Shown here: positions 59,048 through 64,000 of the stretch, one piece after another
Position numbering within the stretch: position 1 is the stretch's first letter
Layout of the letters: every line of letters starts with the position of its first letter
NCBI GenBank assembly: GCA_016707685.1
Contig: JADJHE010000003.1
Span: 248,001-312,000, forward strand
DNA length: 64,000 nucleotides
Direction: 5' to 3'
From: Bacteroidota bacterium
Lineage (GTDB): Bacteria > Bacteroidota > Bacteroidia > 2-12-FULL-35-15
The notes under the pieces: generated by a model
The model's input: only the letters and a program-made list of their open reading frames with translations
The model's database searches: none
What the model was told of the DNA's origin: nothing
Translations under genes and position numbers: made by a program

Positions 59048-60892
59048 ATGAAAAAGTTAGGAATTGGTTTCGGAGTTGTGTTGGCTTTAATATCATTAAA
59101 AACCAATGCACAAGTTTATTCACAGGGAGATATAATGGTAGCGCTTCAGCCAAGTGGAAGTCATGATATTAATACATGTTCATCGCAGGGACAGATGATG
59201 TATCAAATTACAATTCAAAATTCGTTTATGGGAGATTCCGTAAAAGTAAAAGACATGAGTGGTATGATGATATATGAAGAAGCGAATATAAGTGGACAAA
59301 ATCCATGGAATGTGATGGCACCTGTATACACAGCTTTTGGCTATGTACAGGATAATCAAGTTGTGGGTGGTTTTGCGAATTTTTTTGGCCCTCCTTCAAA
59401 AGTAATTTCTGGAACAGATACAATTTACAACATCATGAATACTTATGGAATTCCTGTTTCAAATCCTTGTACTTATGATAATGTTACAGGAAAAGTGTAT
59501 GTTGATTATAACAATGATTGTATATTTAATGGGGCAGATGTTCCTTTGTCTTCAATTCCTGTTGTTGCCTCATTAACACTGAACAGCCCTTCTATGAGTT
59601 CTACCTCATCATCAGGTTATAGCGATTTTTCAGGAGATTACACTATTCAAGCACAACAAACATGGATGACAAACTACAGTGTTTCTATTCCATCGTACTA
59701 TCAATTTATTTTTCCTTCAACAACTTGCTCTCCGGCAATTTATAACTTCATAACGCTTCCTCAAGCAAATGTTGATTTTTCATTACAGTGCTCAAGTAAT
59801 ATTGATGTAGCAGCAGCTATTCATTCAGCAGGTGTTGTGCGTCCAAACATTCCATTTACCTTATATCCTTATGTAAATAATACAGGATGTAATGCGGCTA
59901 GTGGTGTTTTGAAATTAGTGTTAGATGCAGATGTTGTGTATAATGCGGCTTTAAGCTCAAATCCTGCTACAACTATTAGTGGTGATACATTGATGTGGAA
60001 CTACTCAAATTTAAGCAACCTTAGCAATGGAATGTACTGGAATAGTTTTTTTGCTGGTGTACATTTAACTCCTACAACAGCTGTTAATATTGGAGATGTA
60101 TTATGTTTTGAAGTAATTACAACAGTTTCTGTAGGTGACATAGATGCAACAAACAATACATCTACTTTATGTTTAGGAGTTGTTAATTCGTACGATCCAA
60201 ATATGAAAGAGGTTTTACCAAAAGGAACAGGTGTAGCAGGTGATATTCCTCCAACAACAACCGAGTTAACATACACAGTTCATTTTCAGAATACAGGAAA
60301 TGCAGTAGCGTATAACATTTACGTGATTGATACTTTAGATTCAGATATAGAAGCTGCAAGCTTACAAATTTTAGGAGCAACACATTCAATGCTTCCACAA
60401 TGGTTATCTTCAAATGTTGTTCGTTTTAATTTTAACAATATAAATTTAGCAGATAGCATGAGCAATGAGCCGGCTAGTCATGGTGCATTTTCGTTTAAAG
60501 TAAATTTGAATAATGCATTGCCATTAGGAACAGAAATTAAAAACACTGCTCATATTTATTTTGATTCAAATCCAGCAATTGTTACAAATACAACATTAAA
60601 TACGATTGCACTATCAACTGGAATTGATGAAAATAAAACTCAATCAGAAAATGTAAGTGTTTATCCAAATCCATTTACAGAGTCTACAACTTTTTCAATA
60701 AATACTTTTAAATCGAATGAAAATTATTCATTTGAATTGTATGATGTATTGGGCAAAAAAGTGAATTCAATTGGTAATATTTCAGCAAAGCAATTTGAAA
60801 TTGCACGAAATGGATTAGAAAATGGGGTCTATTTTTATAAAATAATTAGCTCTGAAAACCTTTCTGTGACTGGAAAATTGATTTTAAAATAA
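59048..60892 (+). CDS. T9SS type A cargo with DUF7619-like domain
   Basis: 614 aa. Signal peptide MKKLGIGFGVVLALISLKTNAQ, an N-terminal domain without repeats, an SdrD-like segment (GKVYVDYNNDCIFNGADVPLS, ~145-215), a DUF11-like domain (~380-520, YDPNMKEVLPKGTGVAGD and HFQNTGNAVAYNIYVIDT) and a type A sorting signal (VYPNPFTESTTF, ENGVYFYKI). The C-terminal half is clearly a paralogue of the upstream gene. Six bases separate them, so they are co-transcribed. Confidence 0.85.
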   Translation: MKKLGIGFGVVLALISLKTNAQVYSQGDIMVALQPSGSHDINTCSSQGQMMYQITIQNSFMGDSVKVKDMSGMMIYEEANISGQNPWNVMAPVYTAFGYVQDNQVVGGFANFFGPPSKVISGTDTIYNIMNTYGIPVSNPCTYDNVTGKVYVDYNNDCIFNGADVPLSSIPVVASLTLNSPSMSSTSSSGYSDFSGDYTIQAQQTWMTNYSVSIPSYYQFIFPSTTCSPAIYNFITLPQANVDFSLQCSSNIDVAAAIHSAGVVRPNIPFTLYPYVNNTGCNAASGVLKLVLDADVVYNAALSSNPATTISGDTLMWNYSNLSNLSNGMYWNSFFAGVHLTPTTAVNIGDVLCFEVITTVSVGDIDATNNTSTLCLGVVNSYDPNMKEVLPKGTGVAGDIPPTTTELTYTVHFQNTGNAVAYNIYVIDTLDSDIEAASLQILGATHSMLPQWLSSNVVRFNFNNINLADSMSNEPASHGAFSFKVNLNNALPLGTEIKNTAHIYFDSNPAIVTNTTLNTIALSTGIDENKTQSENVSVYPNPFTESTTFSINTFKSNENYSFELYDVLGKKVNSIGNISAKQFEIARNGLENGVYFYKIISSENLSVTGKLILK

Positions 60893-60908
60893 AAAAACCA
60901 ATAAATTA

Positions 60909-60942
60909 TTTTGGAAATTTAAAAATTAGTGCCTTATATTTG
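60909..60942 (+). promoter_or_regulatory. Strong Bacteroidota promoter of the Cys/Met leader region
   Basis: TTTTG at 60909-60913 (-33 box), 21-base spacer, then TATATTTG (TAnnTTTG) at 60935-60942. A start about 6-8 bases downstream would give a very short leader before the first small ORF at 60961. Confidence 0.7.
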
Positions 60943-60960
60943 CAGCGCAATAAGAAAACA

Positions 60961-61032
60961 ATGAACAACAACTTTACATATACATTATCTACAATCAACA
61001 GCCCAATGATGTGCTGTATGATGTGTATTTAA
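60961..61032 (+). CDS. Candidate Met/Cys-rich leader peptide 1
   Basis: A 23-codon ORF that begins MNNNFTYTL and ends NSPMMCCMMCI. Seven of the eight last codons are Met or Cys (Met at 16, 17, 20, 21; Cys at 18, 19, 22). Both amino acids are the products of sulfur assimilation. It sits 18 bases after a strong promoter, and its stop lies four bases before one arm of an antiterminator, the placement of attenuator leader peptides such as trpL. Too short for a functional globular protein. No homology search was possible. Confidence 0.65.
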   Translation: MNNNFTYTLSTINSPMMCCMMCI

Positions 61033-61036
61033 TTAT

Positions 61037-61108
61037 GGAAAGCCTGTTGTAATAACATATTTTTAAATACATTTTAAAAGGCTTTCCGAAAATCGGGAAG
61101 CCTTTTTT
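61037..61108 (+). promoter_or_regulatory. Transcription attenuator 1 with mutually exclusive antiterminator and terminator
   Basis: Antiterminator: GGAAAGCCT at 61037-61045 pairs perfectly with AGGCTTTCC at 61079-61087. Terminator: 61080-61089 pairs with 61093-61102 (ten pairs, one G-U), loop of three A, followed by six T at 61103-61108. The two share 61080-61087, so only one can form. A ribosome stalled at the Cys/Met codons leaves 61037-61045 free; one at the stop codon 61030-61032 covers it. Confidence 0.7.
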
Positions 61109-61177
61109 AATTTTAATAGCTTAATAATTTTATAAATGACAACTTTTAACTTGCAACTTTTAACCATCAACTTACTA

Positions 61178-61246
61178 ATGTGTATGTGTTGTATGATGTA
61201 CCTGCGAATGCGGAGCGCTACTACTATGCACTATTGTAAAAGATAA
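61178..61246 (+). CDS. Candidate Met/Cys-rich leader peptide 2
   Basis: A 22-codon ORF beginning MCMCCMMYLRM, with Met/Cys at all of the first seven positions, three more such codons later (Met11, Met17, Cys20), and a stop at 61244-61246. A second terminator follows 23 bases later. It has no obvious promoter of its own, so it is probably on the same transcript as leader 1. Confidence 0.5.
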   Translation: MCMCCMMYLRMRSATTMHYCKR

Positions 61247-61299
61247 CACAATACCTTGCAAATCAAAAGCCCTTCCGCGAATAGCCGAAGGGCTTTTTT
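61209..61299 (+). promoter_or_regulatory. Second terminator with a weak alternative pairing
   Basis: Terminator: GCCCTTC (61269-61275) with GAAGGGC (61287-61293), extended by A-T pairs, 11-base loop, T run 61294-61299. A possible alternative pairing is 61209-61215 (TGCGGAG) with 61273-61279, seven pairs, two of them G-U. The alternative is weaker than in attenuator 1 and its logic with leader 2 is less clear. Confidence 0.5.
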
Positions 61300-61333
61300 A
61301 ATTTCTAATAGTTAATTATAAAAAATAAAAAAA

Positions 61334-62206
61334 ATGGAAAAAGTATATATAAGTGATTCAGGACCTGAAGTATCAGCAGCAATTTATAGTTTTTGGAGAT
61401 GGAATGCTCCAAGTTTAGTGAACCAGAAAAAGGTAGAAGATATCGTAAATTATAACCTTGAATTGGGTGTTAACACCTTTGATCACAGTGATCAGTATGG
61501 TTCTGGTAAAATAGAAGAGTTGTTTGGAAAGGCAATTCAATCAAAATCGTTTAATCGTGAAGAGATTGTTATTTCAACAAAAGCAGGTATTGTAAAGGAT
61601 GGAAAAGGAAAAACTCTTTATTATGATTTAAGTGCAAAGCATATTAAAGAATCGGTAAACAATTCATTAAAAAAATTAAAAACCGATTATATCGATATCT
61701 TTCTGTTGGAGCATCCCGACTTTTTATTTGATGTAGAAGAAACAGCATCTATTCTTTCGGAGTTGGTGTTAAGTGGGAAAATAAAGTACATCGGAGTTTC
61801 GAATTTTAATGCTGCTCAACATCGTTTGTTAGCTGCTCATTTGTCACAACCAATCATTACCAATCACATTGAATTAAACTTGCTTCAAACAAATGCATTG
61901 AATGATGGGCGTTTGGATTTTATTAAAGAACAATATAGTAAACCACTTGCATTTTCGCCTTTGGCTGATGGTAAAATCTTAACTGGAAAAGACAAAAAAG
62001 CGATCAAGGTTCGTAAAGTGTTACAAACAATCGGTAAAAAGCATAATGCGAATGTAGAACAAGTAGCGGTGGCATGGTTATATAAATTAGGGGCATTGCC
62101 CATTATTGGTAGTCCGGATAAAAAACGCATCAAAAATGCTGCAAGCGCCTATTCTATTGAATTGAGTAGAGAAGAATGGTATCAATTGTATAACGCAACA
62201 CTATAA
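61334..62206 (+). CDS. Aldo/keto reductase
   Basis: NAD(P)H-dependent (alpha/beta)8-barrel oxidoreductase of 290 aa, closest in pattern to YdhF-like members. The catalytic tetrad is visible: Asp in NTFDHSDQYG, Tyr in the same motif, Lys in STKAG and His in LLEHPD. The C-terminal PIIGSPDKKRI motif is the cofactor-binding end. The substrate is unknown. It lies between the attenuators and the sirohaem reductase, so it would be under the same control. Confidence 0.82.
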   Translation: MEKVYISDSGPEVSAAIYSFWRWNAPSLVNQKKVEDIVNYNLELGVNTFDHSDQYGSGKIEELFGKAIQSKSFNREEIVISTKAGIVKDGKGKTLYYDLSAKHIKESVNNSLKKLKTDYIDIFLLEHPDFLFDVEETASILSELVLSGKIKYIGVSNFNAAQHRLLAAHLSQPIITNHIELNLLQTNALNDGRLDFIKEQYSKPLAFSPLADGKILTGKDKKAIKVRKVLQTIGKKHNANVEQVAVAWLYKLGALPIIGSPDKKRIKNAASAYSIELSREEWYQLYNATL

Positions 62207-62233
62207 TAAAATCATTGTTAAATTAAAACAACT

Positions 62234-62272
62234 CCCCTCTCCTTTTTTAGGAGAGGGGTTGGGGGAGAGGTA
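62234..62272 (+). repeat. GC-rich palindromic intergenic element
   Basis: Ten-base arms CCCCTCTCCT (62234-62243) and AGGAGAGGGG (62249-62258) around five T, followed by a partly repeated purine tract. It is far richer in GC than its surroundings. The wording resembles dispersed palindromes between Bacteroidota genes. Without a T run, it is unlikely to be a simple terminator. Confidence 0.6.
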
Positions 62273-62276
62273 AAAT

Positions 62277-64000
62277 ATGCAAAGCTTTAGAACAGAATTG
62301 GAAAATCCTTTGGTAGAAAAGGATATCATTGAGCTAGAAGAAAAAATTCGTGCATTCCGAAATGGAACTTTGCATGAAGATAAGTTTCGCTCACTTCGTT
62401 TGGCTCGTGGTGTTTATGGTCAACGTCAACAAGGTGTTCAAATGGTTCGTATCAAACTACCATTTGGGAAAATTTCACCTAAACAATTGATTCGTGTAGC
62501 TGATATTAGTGATGAATATTCAAATGGAAATCTACATTTAACTACTCGTCAGGATATTCAAATACATCATGTGAGTTTGGATAAAACTCCTGAGTTATGG
62601 GCAAAATTAGAAGAAGATGACATTACATTGCGCGAGGCATGTGGTAATACAGTTAGAAACATTACGGCATCCGCAGTTGCCGGAATAGATCCGAAAGAAC
62701 CTTTTGATGTGTCGCCATATGCTGATGCTATGTTTCGTTATTTTTTACGTAAACCATTCGGACAAGAATTAGGACGTAAGTTGAAATTTGCTTTTTCATC
62801 GAATGATGATGATACTGCTTACACCTTTATGCACGATTTAGGATTCATTCCAAAAGTGAAGATTATTGAAGGAAAAATTGTACGTGGTTTTAAGGTGTTG
62901 ATTGGTGGCGGATTAGGCGCTCAACCTTTTTTGGCAAAAACTGCTTTTGAATTTTTGGAAGAAGATCAATTGATTCCTTTTGCGGAAGCGGTAGTTAGGG
63001 TCTTTGATAGACATGGTGAACGTTTGAGCAGACATAAAGCACGTATCAAATACCTTATTAATAAAATAGGTATTGATGAATTTTTGCGATTAACAGAGGA
63101 AGAACGGTTAGCATTGAATGTGAAATCATTTGAAATAAATCGTGAAGCAGTAATTTCAAAAGAAAAATATATTAATTCCTCATTTACGACATTTAAAGTT
63201 AGCGATGATGAAAATTATAAAGACTGGTTAGTAACTAATGTGTTTGAACAAAAGCAGCAAGGCTTCTATGGTGTTTTCATAAAAGTTAGTTTAGGTAATT
63301 TGAATTCACAAACAGCAAGAAAGTTGGCAGAAGTAGTAAGTACTTATGCATCGGATGATATACGCATCACCATCAATCAAGGCTTGTTGTTAAAGTTTGT
63401 TCCAAAAGGAGCTTTGCCTGCTTTGTTCAAAGCATTAGCGAAATTAAAATTGGCTGACATTGGTTTTGATTCTGTTGGTGACATTACTGCTTGCCCAGGA
63501 ACGGATACTTGTAATCTCGGAATATCCAGTAGTACAGGAATCTCCACTGAATTGGAGCGAGTTATAAAAGAAGAGTTTCCTGAACTATTATTTAATAATG
63601 ATATAAAAATAAAAATCAGTGGTTGTATGAATTCATGTGGTCAACATGCATTAGCACAAATTGGTTTTCATGGAAGTTCTTTTAAAAATGGAAGTAGTGT
63701 AGTACCAGCTTTACAATTGGTTTTAGGTGGTGGGGTATTGGGTAATGGAGAAGGCCGAATCGCAGAAAAAATCATAAAAGTCCCTAGTAAAAGAGGTCCT
63801 GAGGTTTTAAGAACATTATTGATTGATTTTGAAAAGAATGCTGTGGAAGGGGAATATTTTAATACCTATTATGATAAAAAAGGGAAAGATTATTTCTATC
63901 AATTATTAAAACCGCATGCTGATAATACTACGCTGGTTGCAGATGATTATATTGATTGGGGGCACTCAGAACAATTTAAAACTGAAATAGGTGTAGGTGA
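62277..64000 (+). CDS. Sirohaem nitrite/sulfite reductase, 3' truncated by window edge
   Basis: Six-electron reductase family (assimilatory sulfite or nitrite reductase), 575 residues seen in an open frame from ATG 62277. The N-terminal half has GVYGQRQQGVQMVRIKLP and LHLTTRQDIQIHHV. The [4Fe-4S]-sirohaem ligands are CPGTDTC (C-x5-C) and CMNSC (C-x3-C), the four Cys needed. Substrate choice cannot be read from the sequence. The Cys/Met leader upstream argues for sulfite; the nar genes 57 kb away argue weakly for nitrite. The C-terminus lies beyond 64000. Confidence 0.85.
   Translation, partial: MQSFRTELENPLVEKDIIELEEKIRAFRNGTLHEDKFRSLRLARGVYGQRQQGVQMVRIKLPFGKISPKQLIRVADISDEYSNGNLHLTTRQDIQIHHVSLDKTPELWAKLEEDDITLREACGNTVRNITASAVAGIDPKEPFDVSPYADAMFRYFLRKPFGQELGRKLKFAFSSNDDDTAYTFMHDLGFIPKVKIIEGKIVRGFKVLIGGGLGAQPFLAKTAFEFLEEDQLIPFAEAVVRVFDRHGERLSRHKARIKYLINKIGIDEFLRLTEEERLALNVKSFEINREAVISKEKYINSSFTTFKVSDDENYKDWLVTNVFEQKQQGFYGVFIKVSLGNLNSQTARKLAEVVSTYASDDIRITINQGLLLKFVPKGALPALFKALAKLKLADIGFDSVGDITACPGTDTCNLGISSSTGISTELERVIKEEFPELLFNNDIKIKISGCMNSCGQHALAQIGFHGSSFKNGSSVVPALQLVLGGGVLGNGEGRIAEKIIKVPSKRGPEVLRTLLIDFEKNAVEGEYFNTYYDKKGKDYFYQLLKPHADNTTLVADDYIDWGHSEQFKTEIGVG

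Overview
This 64 kb window looks like chromosome from an AT-rich Bacteroidota bacterium (Flavobacteriia/Sphingobacteriia-like; I cannot place it lower). The evidence is: alternative complex III followed by coxB and coxA; type IX secretion (T9SS) sorting domains of types A and B; a PorW/SprE-like secretion protein; SprB-type repeats; -7 promoter boxes of the form TAnnTTTG; and starts that sit behind A-rich leaders, not Shine-Dalgarno sites. I found no tRNA, rRNA, CRISPR array, insertion sequence or prophage.

Layout. 1-5385: membrane nitrate reductase narGHJI (narG enters from the left). 5571-7373 (-): tryptophanase and a small YhbP-like protein. 7515-9282 (-): two LPS-type glycosyltransferases, divergent from meaB. 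10335-13054 (-): PpiD foldase and a SPOR protein. 13385-24869 (+): a terminal respiratory operon, actABCDEF-coxB-coxA. 24944-29747 (-): DUF3108 protein, haem lipoprotein, DUF4920 lipoprotein, TlpA-like protein and ALDH7 dehydrogenase. 29888-34542 (-): ECF sigma factor, a membrane protein with a type B T9SS tail, and a large Ig/PKD adhesin. 34660-41726 (+): RNase R, a coiled-coil exported protein and a propeller/SpoIIE phosphatase sensor. 41730-45927 (-): M23 peptidase, dxr, rseP and an exported protein. 46127-55220 (+): porW/sprE, bactofilin and the ATP synthase genes atpZ-B-E-F-H-A-G (atpD and atpC are not here). 55280 (-): cvpA. 55991-60892 (+): two tandem T9SS cargo proteins. 60909-64000 (+): a regulatory leader, an aldo/keto reductase and a sirohaem nitrite/sulfite reductase that leaves the window.

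The genes describe a respiring, surface-active cell. It has quinol oxidation through ACIII to an aa3/caa3-like oxidase, optional nitrate respiration, a rotary ATP synthase, and T9SS export of adhesins with the matching envelope proteases and foldases.

The most interesting non-coding signal is at 60909-61300. A textbook promoter is followed by two tiny ORFs very rich in Met and Cys codons (MMCCMMC and MCMCCMM), each followed by an intrinsic terminator. The first has a perfect mutually exclusive antiterminator. This looks like a tandem Cys/Met-responsive transcription attenuator ahead of a reductase of the sulfite/nitrite family. A second candidate is an H-type pseudoknot just upstream of atpE, with a terminator-like hairpin just after it.

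The sequence carries about 13 single-base frameshifts, mostly one base lost in an A/T run. They hit genes such as coxB, rseP, ppiD and narH. I read most of them as consensus errors, not gene decay, and annotate those genes across the shifts.
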